From positions 124,001 to 188,000 of the forward strand of contig NZ_JARRIR010000009.1 of NCBI RefSeq assembly GCF_029601685.1: 64,000 nucleotides of DNA, given 5' to 3'. Source of the stretch: Metarhizobium sp017305935 (GTDB taxonomy: Bacteria; Pseudomonadota; Alphaproteobacteria; Rhizobiales; Rhizobiaceae). Made by a program: the position numbers and the translations under genes. Below the pieces are notes generated by a model, which saw only the letters and a list, made by a program, of their open reading frames with translations, did not search any database and had not been told where the DNA came from. This document shows, piece after piece, positions 44,055-51,930 of the stretch (position 1 is the first letter of the stretch; the number at the start of each line of letters is the position of its first letter).

Positions 44055-45284
44055 ATGCTCGCGCCGGAAAGCTTTTATCACAGTGCCTCGCAGGATCGCA
44101 TCGACCGGCTGGTGGCGGCGCATAAGCCCGGCCATGCGCTGGAACGCCCCTTCTACATGGACCCGGACATTTACGAGCGCGATCTCGAACGCGTCTTCTA
44201 TCGCCATTGGCACTGTCTGGCGCATGAAAGCGTCATTCCCAATCCCGGCGATTTCGAAGTCTTCAAGCTTGCCTCGGAAGCCGTCATCCTGTCGCGCGCC
44301 AAGGATGGAAGCATCCATGCCATGCTGAACCTCTGTCGCCATCGCGGCGCCGAGGTTTGCACCAAACCGAAAGGCAACGCCAAGGCCTTCGTCTGCCCCT
44401 ATCACGCCTGGACCTACGGCAATGACGGCGCGCTTAGGGCGGCACGGCTGATGCCCAAGGATTTCAGGCGCGAGGAGCATGGGCTGAAGAAGCTCCATGT
44501 CCGCACCGTCGAGGGCCTCGTCTTCATTTCCTTCGCGAAACAGCCGCTGGATTTTTCCGAGGTGGAAAACCTGCTGCATGCCACCGCCGGCCAGTATGGC
44601 TGGGGCCAGGCGAAGGTGGCGCATCGCGAGATGTATTCGATTAACGCCAACTGGAAGCTGGCGGTCGAAAACTATGTCGAATGCTACCATTGCGGCCCGG
44701 CCCATCCCGAATATTCGCAGACCCATGCGCTGGAACAGCCGCTGCACATGATCGAGGAGCTGAACGCCAGGATGGAGGCGCGCACCTGCGCGCTCGGCAT
44801 CGATATCGGCGCCGGCGACCACTGGCAGACCTCGAAGAACGGCAGGGAAGCGATCCATGCCTTCCGCTATGCGCTTTATGACGGCGTCAAGACCGGCAGC
44901 AAGGACGGTTCGGCGCTCTCGACGCTGATGGGCCGTTTCAGCGATTTCGACGGCGGCGTCACCTCCGTCCATCTCGGCGGCACAACCTTCCTCGTCTGCT
45001 ATGCCGACCACGGCATGATCTACCGCTTCATTCCCCGCAGCGTCGATGTCTGCGAGATGGAGCTGATCTGGCTGGTGGACGCCAAGGCTGACGAAGGCCG
45101 CGACTACGACCTCGAAAAACTCACCTGGCTGTGGAAGGTGACCACGGACGAGGACAAGGCGATCATCGAACATACCGCCCGCGGCGTGCGCTCGCACTTT
45201 TATGAGCCCGGCCCGATCGCGCCGATGGAGCAGAACGAGTTGCGCTATATCAACTGGTATCTCGATGAGGTTTCGCGCCCCTGA
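44055..45284 (+). CDS. Rieske non-heme iron oxygenase, quaternary-amine demethylase type
   Basis: A 409-residue ring-hydroxylating-dioxygenase-like alpha subunit. The Rieske 2Fe-2S ligands are Cys94-x-His96 (NLCRHRGAE) and Cys114-x2-His117 (CPYHAWTYG). The mononuclear iron site is visible in ENYVECYHCGPAHPEY (His212, His217), and the acidic bridge residue Glu209 is there in place of a common Asp. This pattern is found in glycine betaine monooxygenase (GbcA/BmoA) and stachydrine demethylase (Stc2). With FAD/GcvT demethylases just upstream this fits removal of a first N-methyl group from a betaine. AAGGAG precedes ATG 44055. A reductase gene is not in the window. Confidence 0.86.
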   Translation: MLAPESFYHSASQDRIDRLVAAHKPGHALERPFYMDPDIYERDLERVFYRHWHCLAHESVIPNPGDFEVFKLASEAVILSRAKDGSIHAMLNLCRHRGAEVCTKPKGNAKAFVCPYHAWTYGNDGALRAARLMPKDFRREEHGLKKLHVRTVEGLVFISFAKQPLDFSEVENLLHATAGQYGWGQAKVAHREMYSINANWKLAVENYVECYHCGPAHPEYSQTHALEQPLHMIEELNARMEARTCALGIDIGAGDHWQTSKNGREAIHAFRYALYDGVKTGSKDGSALSTLMGRFSDFDGGVTSVHLGGTTFLVCYADHGMIYRFIPRSVDVCEMELIWLVDAKADEGRDYDLEKLTWLWKVTTDEDKAIIEHTARGVRSHFYEPGPIAPMEQNELRYINWYLDEVSRP

Positions 45285-45307
45285 TCGGCTCTACAGGAGA
45301 GGACGGC

Positions 45308-45622
45308 ATGGAAAAATATGCATTCCGGATGCGACTGCATCCCGGCAAGGCGGCGGAATACAAGGCGCGCCACGATGCCATCTGGCCGGAACTGGTCACG
45401 CTGTTGAAGGAGGCCGGCGTTTCCGATTACTCCATCCATCTCGACGAGGAGACCGGCCTGCTGTTCGGCGTCCTCTGGCGCAGGGACGATCACGGCATGG
45501 CCGCCCTGCCGGCGCATCCGGTCATGCGGCGCTGGTGGGCGCATATGGCCGATATCATGGAAACGAAGCCGGACAACGAGCCGGTTGCCGTCCCGCTGCC
45601 CACCCTGTTCCACATGGACTGA
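45308..45622 (+). CDS. rhaM: L-rhamnose mutarotase-family protein
   Basis: A 104-residue protein, the length of E. coli RhaM. Family residues include RMRLHPGKAAEYKARHDAIWPEL (catalytic-type His in RHDAIWPEL), YSIHLDEETGLLFGVLW, and the WWAHMADIMETKPDNEP tail. RhaM interconverts the alpha and beta anomers of L-rhamnose. No rhamnose transport or catabolic gene is nearby, and the gene follows the Rieske gene by 23 bases with AGGAG before its ATG, so it looks like the last gene of the amine operon. A different substrate than rhamnose is possible. Confidence 0.83.
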   Translation: MEKYAFRMRLHPGKAAEYKARHDAIWPELVTLLKEAGVSDYSIHLDEETGLLFGVLWRRDDHGMAALPAHPVMRRWWAHMADIMETKPDNEPVAVPLPTLFHMD

Positions 45623-45671
45623 CGTTCCCCGGGGAACAGCCGCCCCAGCCGCTTTCCGGATAATTCTCGCC

Positions 45672-46349
45672 TCAGACGATGCTGGCGCCGACATTGACGG
45701 CAAGGGCGAGGATGGTGGTGTTGAAGAAGAACGAAACGGCCGAATGCAACAAGACGAGGCGCCGCATCGGCATGGAGGTGACGGAAACGTCCGCCGTCTG
45801 CGCCGCCACGCCGATGGTGAAGGAAAAATACAGGAAATCCCAGAAAACCGGCTCCTGTGGATTGTCGGGAAATTTCAGCCCGCCGCCACCATCCTGCCCG
45901 GCATAATAGCCATGGGCATAGTGAACCGTGAACAGCGTATGCAGGAACAGCCATGAGATCAGGATCGTCGCCGCAGCAAGCCCTCCACGCCACAGTGCTT
46001 CGCTTGCACCCGCATCCTTCAGTCCGTGCAGTTCCACCGCGATACCGCCCATGCTGGCCAGCGTTGCGCCGCTCGCCAGAATGAGCAGCACGACATCGGA
46101 GGAATCGAGATCGGCGGCGCGATGGCGGATGCGGGTAACGCTCGCCGTCAGCATCCGCCGCCAGGTGAGCACGACATAGACGACGGCGCCCGCCACCCAG
46201 CTCGTCAGCAGATTGTCCGTCGACCAGACGGCGGAGGTCAGCAGGAAAACCGCGATCCCGACGACCACGCCGACCACGATGCTCTGGTGCCGGCGCATGA
46301 AGACCAGCGGCGTCAGCCGGCGGGAGGGAAGGTTGCTGTTCGGATCCAT
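45672..46349 (-). CDS. DUF1345 membrane protein
   Basis: A 225-residue protein with about five helices, of the DUF1345 family. The late segment PVFWDFLYFSFTIGVAAQTADVSVTSMPMRRLVLLHSAVSFFFN in pattern is typical of the group, and resembles the pore loop and inner helix of two-helix potassium-channel-like proteins only weakly. ATG 46349 is preferred (AAAGG upstream); an ATG 36 bases earlier is in frame. Function is unknown. It is convergent with rhaM and stands alone. Confidence 0.78.
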   Translation of the reverse strand: MDPNSNLPSRRLTPLVFMRRHQSIVVGVVVGIAVFLLTSAVWSTDNLLTSWVAGAVVYVVLTWRRMLTASVTRIRHRAADLDSSDVVLLILASGATLASMGGIAVELHGLKDAGASEALWRGGLAAATILISWLFLHTLFTVHYAHGYYAGQDGGGGLKFPDNPQEPVFWDFLYFSFTIGVAAQTADVSVTSMPMRRLVLLHSAVSFFFNTTILALAVNVGASIV

Positions 46350-46410
46350 GCGTGACCTTTGTGCGCGATGCCCTTGGTCTAACACGGCTTTTCCCCCTCG
46401 ACAAATACGA

Positions 46411-46438
46411 ACGCCGGCGGCCTTCCGGCCACCGGCGT
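46411..46438 (-). terminator. Hairpin behind the transaldolase gene
   Basis: On the minus strand ACGCCGGTGGCC pairs with GGCCGCCGGCGT (one wobble) around a GGAA loop, about 28 bases after the tal stop. It is followed by TCGTATTTG, only a weak T-run, so it is a probable but not certain terminator. Confidence 0.55.
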
Positions 46439-46465
46439 CATGCTTCGAAAATGGCGGGCGGCCGA

Positions 46466-47425
46466 TCAGGCGGCGGCCAGTTCCTTCTTGACGAGCTCGC
46501 GCAGCGCACCGAGATCCTTGGCGAAGGCGCGGATGCCTTCGGAGAGCTTTTCGGTCGCCATCGCGTCTTCGTTCATCATCCAGCGGAAAGTCTTTTCGTC
46601 GATATTGACCGGCGCGTCGGCGGTGATCGCGTCGGGCGAGAGCTTGCGCTCCAGCTTGCCCTCGTCCTTGGCCAGTTCATCGAGCAGCGCCGGGCTGATC
46701 GTCAGGCGGTCGCAGCCGGCCAGCGCTTCGATTTCGCCGGCATTGCGGAAGGAGGCGCCCATGACGATGGTCTTGATGCCGTTCGCCTTGTAGTAATTGT
46801 AGATGGCGCGCACGGAAACGACACCCGGATCCTCCTCGGCCGTGTAGTCCTTGCCGGTCGACTTCTTGTACCAGTCGAGGATGCGGCCGACGAAGGGCGA
46901 GATCAGGAACACGCCCGCATCGGCGCAGGCGATCGCCTGGGCCTTGCTGAACAGCAGCGTCAGGTTGCAGTCGATGCCTTCCTTCTGCAGCACTTCCGCC
47001 GCGCGGATGCCTTCCCAGGTCGAAGCCAGCTTGATGAGGATGCGGTCGCGCTCGATACCGCGCTCCTTGTAGGCGGCAATGATCCGGCGCGCCTTGGCGA
47101 TCGAGGCTTCGGTGTCGAAGGACAGGTCGGCATCGACCTCGGTCGAGACGCGACCGGGAACGAGGTTGACGAGGGCCGCACCCACGGAGATCGCCAGACG
47201 GTCGGCGACCGAGGCGACGACGGCGTCATCGCCGCCATTCTGCGACTTGCCCCATTTCACCGCTTCCTTGACGGCGTCGGCGAACATCGGCGTGCCCAGC
47301 GCCTTCAGCACGATGGTCGGGTTGGTGGTGCAATCCACCGGCTTCAGGCGGGAAACCGCCTCGATATCGCCGGTATCGGCGACCACGGTGGTCATGTCGC
47401 GCAATTGCTCAAGCTTGGAAGTCAT
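46466..47425 (-). CDS. tal: Transaldolase
   Basis: A 319-residue class I transaldolase (TalB-type) that moves a dihydroxyacetone unit between sugar phosphates in the pentose phosphate pathway. The Schiff-base lysine is in RILIKLASTWEG; VDCTTNPTIVLKA and NLTLLFSKAQAIACADAG are further family signatures. ATG 47425 has AGGAGG nine bases upstream; the open frame extends another 120 bases without support. It is divergent from a SorC-type regulator, which is unusual for a housekeeping transaldolase and may mean control by a sugar phosphate. Confidence 0.95.
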   Translation of the reverse strand: MTSKLEQLRDMTTVVADTGDIEAVSRLKPVDCTTNPTIVLKALGTPMFADAVKEAVKWGKSQNGGDDAVVASVADRLAISVGAALVNLVPGRVSTEVDADLSFDTEASIAKARRIIAAYKERGIERDRILIKLASTWEGIRAAEVLQKEGIDCNLTLLFSKAQAIACADAGVFLISPFVGRILDWYKKSTGKDYTAEEDPGVVSVRAIYNYYKANGIKTIVMGASFRNAGEIEALAGCDRLTISPALLDELAKDEGKLERKLSPDAITADAPVNIDEKTFRWMMNEDAMATEKLSEGIRAFAKDLGALRELVKKELAAA

Positions 47426-47559
47426 CTCGCAAATCCTCCTGGATATCCGGGACCATGCCTGCGGTCTACATGCACAACGCTCGACCTTGGGGCAGGTTCG
47501 TTGCCCCGGACTATCGACCGCATCTGCGGGAAAAGTCAAGAACATTTGCCTACCAAGAT

Positions 47560-47573
47560 TGACATAAGTGTCA
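47560..47573. promoter_or_regulatory. Candidate SorC-type operator between tal and the regulator gene
   Basis: TGACA-TAAG-TGTCA, a perfect 5-bp inverted repeat with four-base spacer, 44 bases upstream of the regulator start and about 135 bases upstream of tal. Confidence 0.5.
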
Positions 47574-47616
47574 GACTACCCAATATTTCGCCACAAAGAT
47601 TTTGGCGGGAGGCTTC

Positions 47617-48633
47617 GTGGTCAAGCTCAGACGCGGCACGCATACGGCCCTCTCCGAGGCGAATTCGCTACGGCTCAGGGCCGCCTGGCTCTACTACAAC
47701 CAGGGCCTGACGCAAAAAGACGTGGCAAGCCAGCTCGGCATCAGCCGCACCACCGTCATCCGCCTGCTCGATGAGGCTATGAAGCGGCAGGAAGTGCAGA
47801 TCTGGATCAATGAGGGCATCGACGATTGCGTCGAGCTGGCGATCAAGCTCGAGCGCGCCTACGGGCTGGACGAAGCGATCGTCGTGCCGGCACCGGCCGT
47901 CGCCAATGCCGAGACACTGGCCAAGGGCGTCGGCGTGGCGCTCGGCCAGTTCCTGTCGGAGGTCATCGTCGACGACATGACCATTGGCGTCGGCTGGGGG
48001 CGGACAATGACCGCCTCGCTCGCCAGCTTTCGCCCGCCGCGCCGGGAAAACTGCAAGGTCGTGTCGCTGCTCGGCGGCATCGTCGCCGTGCATGTCACCA
48101 ACCCCATCGATTATTCCTGGCGCTTAGCAAGCCAGCTCGGGGCGGAATGCTACATGTTCCTGGCGCCGCTGCTGGTCGATTCGGTCGAGACCAAACGCAA
48201 CCTCATCGACAGATGCGGCCTCGACCGCGTCTATCGGCTAGCGGAAAAGCTCGACCTCGCCATCGTCAGCTGCGGCGATATCGGGCCGCATTCGACGTCG
48301 CTGTCGGAGGGCTGGATTTCCAAGGCGGAGCTGAACGAGCTGATCGCCGCCGGCTGCGTCTGCGACACGATGTTCAATTTCCTGGATAAGGACGGCAATT
48401 CCGTCGATCACTCGATCAACCAGCGGGTCATGTCGATCGATCTCGACACGCTGAAGAAGGCGAAGCATATCGTGCTGTCCTCCGGCGGCACGCATCGCGC
48501 CCAGGCGATCCGCGCCACCATCCGCCGCATCGGCTGCAACACCCTGATCACGGATGAAAGTGCGGCCCGCGCGCTTCTGGATCTGGCGGAGCCGCCCGCC
48601 GAGGCCGAAATCACGGCGGACGAAAAAGTTTAA
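47617..48633 (+). CDS. SorC/DeoR-family sugar-binding transcriptional regulator
   Basis: A 338-residue regulator. The N-terminal helix-turn-helix is LRAAWLYYNQGLTQKDVASQLGISRTTVIRLLDEA, followed by a sugar-phosphate isomerase-like effector domain (SorC type) with TIGVGWGRTMTASLA and VVSLLGG as the phosphosugar-binding segments. I prefer the GTG at 47617, with GGGAGG five bases upstream; a TTG at 47602 is also possible. The closest known use of such regulators in rhizobia is control of polyol operons such as erythritol (EryD). Here the divergent gene is tal. Its stop overlaps that of the convergent AraC-MGMT gene by four bases. Confidence 0.87.
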   Translation: MVKLRRGTHTALSEANSLRLRAAWLYYNQGLTQKDVASQLGISRTTVIRLLDEAMKRQEVQIWINEGIDDCVELAIKLERAYGLDEAIVVPAPAVANAETLAKGVGVALGQFLSEVIVDDMTIGVGWGRTMTASLASFRPPRRENCKVVSLLGGIVAVHVTNPIDYSWRLASQLGAECYMFLAPLLVDSVETKRNLIDRCGLDRVYRLAEKLDLAIVSCGDIGPHSTSLSEGWISKAELNELIAAGCVCDTMFNFLDKDGNSVDHSINQRVMSIDLDTLKKAKHIVLSSGGTHRAQAIRATIRRIGCNTLITDESAARALLDLAEPPAEAEITADEKV

Positions 48634-49502
48634 ACCTGTGCCGATTCCCAGCCGAGCATGGCGCGCTTGCGCGTCAGGCCCCAATGATAGCCGGTGAGCG
48701 CCCCGTTCTTGCCGAGCGCCCGGTGGCAGGGCACGACGAAGGAGATCGGGTTGCGCCCGACCGCCGCGCCCACGGCGCGCATGGCGGTCGGCTGGCCGAT
48801 GTCGTGGGCGATGTCGGAATAGGTGACCGCCCTGCCGAGCGGAATCTTCAGCAGGCTTTCCCAGACACGCACCTGGAAATCCGTGCCGATCAGCACGACG
48901 CGCAAGGGACGGTCGGCGCTCCACTGTCCGGGCTCGAAAATGCGTTTCGCGTATTCGGCCGTCGCGGCACTGTCTTCCACATAGGCGGCATTCGGCCAGC
49001 GGCAGGTCATGTCGTCGAGGCAGGCCTTTTCCTCGCCGGGATCGGCGAAGGCCAGGCCGGCGAGCCCGCGCTCGGTCGCCATCACCAGCGCGATGCCGAA
49101 GGGCGACGGGTAGAAACCGTAACGGATCGTCAGTCCCTGGCCGCGCGCCTTCCATTCGCCCGGCGACATCGCCTCGTGGGTGACGAACAGGTCGTGCAGC
49201 CGGCCGGGGCCGGACAGGCCGACCTCGATCGAGGTTTCGAGCAACGGCATAGCCTCCTGCCGCAGAAGGCGCTTGGCATGGTCGAGCGTTACGGCCTGCA
49301 AGAACCCTTTGGGCGACAGACCGGCCCAGCGGGTGAACGTCTTCTGCAACTGCGTCGGCGACTGACTGAGTTCGGCGGCAATTGCCTCCAGCGACGGTTG
49401 GTCGCGATAATCGGCGCTGATGAGTTCGATCACTTGGCGAACGGTCTCGTACTCGGAGCCGTCCGGGGTGATGTCCTTTTCGAGAGTGGCAACGATATTC
49501 AT
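48630..49502 (-). CDS. AraC domain fused to methylated-DNA-cysteine methyltransferase
   Basis: A 290-residue Ada-like protein. An AraC-type helix-turn-helix domain (about 22-105, LEAIAAELSQSPTQLQKTFTRWAGLSPKGFLQAVTLDHAKRLLR in pattern) precedes an O6-alkylguanine alkyltransferase domain with the acceptor Cys in FVVPCHRALGKNGALTGYHWG. The N-terminal zinc/Cys domain that repairs phosphotriesters in E. coli Ada is absent, so this is a fused regulator/repair form rather than full Ada. ATG 49502 has AGGAGA eight bases upstream. Whether the HTH domain still regulates DNA repair genes is not known. Confidence 0.9.
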   Translation of the reverse strand: MNIVATLEKDITPDGSEYETVRQVIELISADYRDQPSLEAIAAELSQSPTQLQKTFTRWAGLSPKGFLQAVTLDHAKRLLRQEAMPLLETSIEVGLSGPGRLHDLFVTHEAMSPGEWKARGQGLTIRYGFYPSPFGIALVMATERGLAGLAFADPGEEKACLDDMTCRWPNAAYVEDSAATAEYAKRIFEPGQWSADRPLRVVLIGTDFQVRVWESLLKIPLGRAVTYSDIAHDIGQPTAMRAVGAAVGRNPISFVVPCHRALGKNGALTGYHWGLTRKRAMLGWESAQV

Positions 49503-49574
49503 GGGTCTATCTCCTGAAAGCCGAGAAAACACCCTTTGGCGGCTGGATACCACCCGTTTCTTGCCGCTACGGAA

Positions 49575-50072
49575 CTAAACGCGTCGCTTGACGGTTGCCA
49601 AAGCGCCGGTCAGGGCGCGTGCGAAGCTTTCGCGGTCGTCGGGATTGAGGAAAGAGCCGATATCGGTACGCTGCCCCTCGCCCGTTACATGCATGGAAAC
49701 GATGCCGATCTCGGAATGGCGGCGCACGCGAAACCGCGCCCAGAAGGGATTGAAACGATGCTCCACCATGCGCCCCGAAGGCGCGAACTTGCGGATCGAC
49801 AGGCGGGTGCGCGACACCGTCACTTCCTCGCGCGCCTTGCCGGAATAATAATTGAGCAGGAAAGCGCCCCAGAGCAGCAGAAAATCAAGCCCGAAGAACA
49901 GGCCGACCGGCCAGGCGCCCGAGACCAGAAAAAACACGCCATGCCCGAAACACAGCACCCCGGTCAAAAGCAACAGCACACGAAAGCCCTTCGCACCGAG
50001 CGAGCGGTATGGCACGAGTTCGGCGGCGAAGACCGGCTGCTCGTTGGTTGGATCGGCGTTGCCTTGGGCCAT
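49575..50072 (-). CDS. DUF2244 membrane protein
   Basis: A 165-residue protein with two central helices (about 29-72, VLLLLTGVLCFGHGVFFLVSG and VGLFFGLDFLLLWGAFLL) and a C-terminal soluble part with RVRRHSEIGIVSMHVTGEG. DUF2244 proteins are common in alpha-proteobacteria and are of unknown function. The start lies 16-23 bases from that of nth on the other strand, so promoter elements must overlap or lie inside the opposing gene. Confidence 0.8.
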   Translation of the reverse strand: MAQGNADPTNEQPVFAAELVPYRSLGAKGFRVLLLLTGVLCFGHGVFFLVSGAWPVGLFFGLDFLLLWGAFLLNYYSGKAREEVTVSRTRLSIRKFAPSGRMVEHRFNPFWARFRVRRHSEIGIVSMHVTGEGQRTDIGSFLNPDDRESFARALTGALATVKRRV

Positions 50073-50094
50073 GATGCAAGATTATAGCATGTTC

Positions 50095-50865
50095 ATGAAA
50101 AATCCGAAGCCGCAATCCAGCACCCAAACCTTGAAAAAGTCAATTGCCGCACCGCGCCGCAAGCCGGCCTTGGCGAAGAGCGCCTATAGCAAGGCGGAGG
50201 TGAAGGAGATGTTCCGCCGCTTCTCGGTGCAGAGGCCGGAGCCGACCACCGAGCTGGAATATATCAATGCCTTTACCCTGCTGATCGCCGTGGTGCTCTC
50301 GGCGCAGGCGACCGATGCCGGCGTCAACAAGGCGACGCGCAAACTTTTCCAGATCGCCGACACGCCGGAGAAAATGCTGGCGCTCGGCGAAGACGGCGTG
50401 CGCGAGCATATCAAGACGGTCAACCTGTTCCGCAACAAGGCCAAGAACGTCATCGCGCTCTGTCGGCGGATGATCGACGAATTCGGCGGCGAGGTGCCGG
50501 GTAACCGCGAGGATCTGATGTCGCTGCCGGGCGTCGGGCGCAAGACGGCGAACGTCATGCTGACCACTTTCTTCGGCGAGATCGCGCTGGCGGTCGATAC
50601 GCACATCTTCCGTATCGCCAACCGCATCCGACTCGCGCCCGGCAAGACGCCGGACGAGGTCGAGCAGAACCTGTTGCGCACCATCCCGAAACATTACCTG
50701 CGCCATGCCCATCACTGGCTGATCCTGCATGGCCGCTATGTCTGCAAGGCCCGTCGCCCGGAATGCGAGCATTGCATCATCGCCGATCTCTGCCGGGCGC
50801 CGGAAAAGACCTGCGACATCCCCGCGCCGCTGGTGGAACTGCCGTCCCAGCACGCTCCCGCCTGA
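50095..50865 (+). CDS. nth: Endonuclease III
   Basis: A 256-residue base-excision DNA glycosylase/AP lyase. The HhH motif LPGVGRKTANVML contains the catalytic lysine, and the catalytic aspartate is in VDTHIFRIANR. The 4Fe-4S cluster ligands follow C-x6-C-x2-C-x5-C (CKARRPECEHCIIADLC). The protein has a longer basic N-terminus (about 30 residues) than E. coli Nth, as is usual in rhizobia. ATG 50095 (MKNPKPQSS) and 50089 (MFMKNP) are both possible; no ribosome site favours either. Confidence 0.92.
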   Translation: MKNPKPQSSTQTLKKSIAAPRRKPALAKSAYSKAEVKEMFRRFSVQRPEPTTELEYINAFTLLIAVVLSAQATDAGVNKATRKLFQIADTPEKMLALGEDGVREHIKTVNLFRNKAKNVIALCRRMIDEFGGEVPGNREDLMSLPGVGRKTANVMLTTFFGEIALAVDTHIFRIANRIRLAPGKTPDEVEQNLLRTIPKHYLRHAHHWLILHGRYVCKARRPECEHCIIADLCRAPEKTCDIPAPLVELPSQHAPA

Positions 50866-50869
50866 CGGA

Positions 50870-51577
50870 TCAGGCGAAACCGTCGCGCTTCGACAGCATC
50901 TTGTGCAGATGCACCATCAGCGCGGCCGCAAACAGCGGCGTCAGCAGGTTGACGATCGGGATCGCCAGGAAGGCGGCGATCAGCAGTCCCGCCGCAAACA
51001 CCGTTCGGCCATGGCGGGCGCGATAGTCCCGCGCCTCGGTCGGCGTTCGAAACCGCATGGCGGCGAACTCGAAGAATTCCCGCCCGAGCAGGTAGCCGTT
51101 GACCAGGAAGAAGGCGACCAGGTTGACGCCGGGCACGAACAGAAGCAACAGCGCGACGATATTGCCGACGATAAGGACGCCGAGAAAGCCGATCGAACTG
51201 CGCAGCGCCTTGAACAGCGGCAGCGCCCGGCCGGGCGGATCGGCGGGATAATCGCGTTTTTCCACCACCTCCGCGACATCATCGAGGAACAGGCCGGCGA
51301 TCAGCGCCGTCACCGGCGAGATCAGCAAGGCCAGCGCCAGCGCCAGCCCGATGCCGGCGAAGATCGCGAAGACGAAGCTCAGCCAGCCGGCCCAATCGGG
51401 AATGCCAGGCAGGAAGGCATCGATCCACGGTAGCGCGAAGGCGATGAACAGGGAGCGCAGGCCGAACCACAGGCCGACCAGCACCACCAGCGTCAGCCCC
51501 AGCACTTTCCAGAACACCGCGCGCGTTTCCGCCGCGAACAGATTGACGAGAGCCAGCCTCGCGGCGTCGATGATCAT
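50870..51577 (-). CDS. EI24/CysZ-like membrane protein
   Basis: A 235-residue integral membrane protein with four to six helices; hydrophobic segments include KVLGLTLVVLVGLWFGLRSLF, WAGWLSFVFAIFAGIGLALA and VLIVGNIVALLLLFVPGVNL. The short FFLVNGYLLGREFFEFAAMR and AIPIVNLLTPLFAAALMVH segments match the EI24 domain also found in sulfate transporter CysZ. A role in sulfate uptake is possible but there are no sulfur assimilation genes beside it. ATG 51577 has GAAGGAAG upstream. It is convergent with nth, with a gap of four bases. Confidence 0.82.
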   Translation of the reverse strand: MIIDAARLALVNLFAAETRAVFWKVLGLTLVVLVGLWFGLRSLFIAFALPWIDAFLPGIPDWAGWLSFVFAIFAGIGLALALALLISPVTALIAGLFLDDVAEVVEKRDYPADPPGRALPLFKALRSSIGFLGVLIVGNIVALLLLFVPGVNLVAFFLVNGYLLGREFFEFAAMRFRTPTEARDYRARHGRTVFAAGLLIAAFLAIPIVNLLTPLFAAALMVHLHKMLSKRDGFA

Positions 51578-51639
51578 GCGCACTTCCTTCGTGGTTGCGC
51601 CCCACGATTTAGGCAGCGCCGGCGATGACGGCAAGGGTG

Positions 51640-51930
51640 TCAGGCGTCGGAATCTATCCAGACCGGCGCGACCGGCAGGCCGGCCGCCACATGCTCGAAA
51701 TAGCCCTCGATGATCCGCTTGGAGCGGGCGATCACCTGCGGGTCGTCGGAGATCAGCGTCACCGTCAGCCCGTGCTCGCCCGCCTGCAGCCGCGCCATGC
51801 CGCCGCCCGGAAGCGAAACCTGCGAACAGCCGCCGCCGGCATCCGGTTCGGTATCGGTGAACTCCCGGGACATCTGCTGTACGTAGCGCATGGCGAGCGG
51901 CGTTTCGAAAGTCCCGGTGGCGATCGGCAT
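51640..51930 (-). CDS. DUF2218 family protein
   Basis: A 96-residue protein of the DUF2218 type. It has the conserved order of elements: MRYVQQMSREFTD, a short central strand CSQVSLPGGGMARLQAGEHGLTVTL, and the final helix with ARSKRIIEGYFEHVA. These proteins are often encoded near iron-uptake genes in other bacteria; here it lies behind adenine deaminase on the opposite strand and 62 bases in front of the EI24-type gene on the same strand. Role unknown. Confidence 0.75.
   Translation of the reverse strand: MPIATGTFETPLAMRYVQQMSREFTDTEPDAGGGCSQVSLPGGGMARLQAGEHGLTVTLISDDPQVIARSKRIIEGYFEHVAAGLPVAPVWIDSDA

Noticed and set aside
29864..45622. Integrated element or genomic island
   Set aside because: No integrase, tRNA target or flanking direct repeats were seen, and base composition looks like that of the neighbours.
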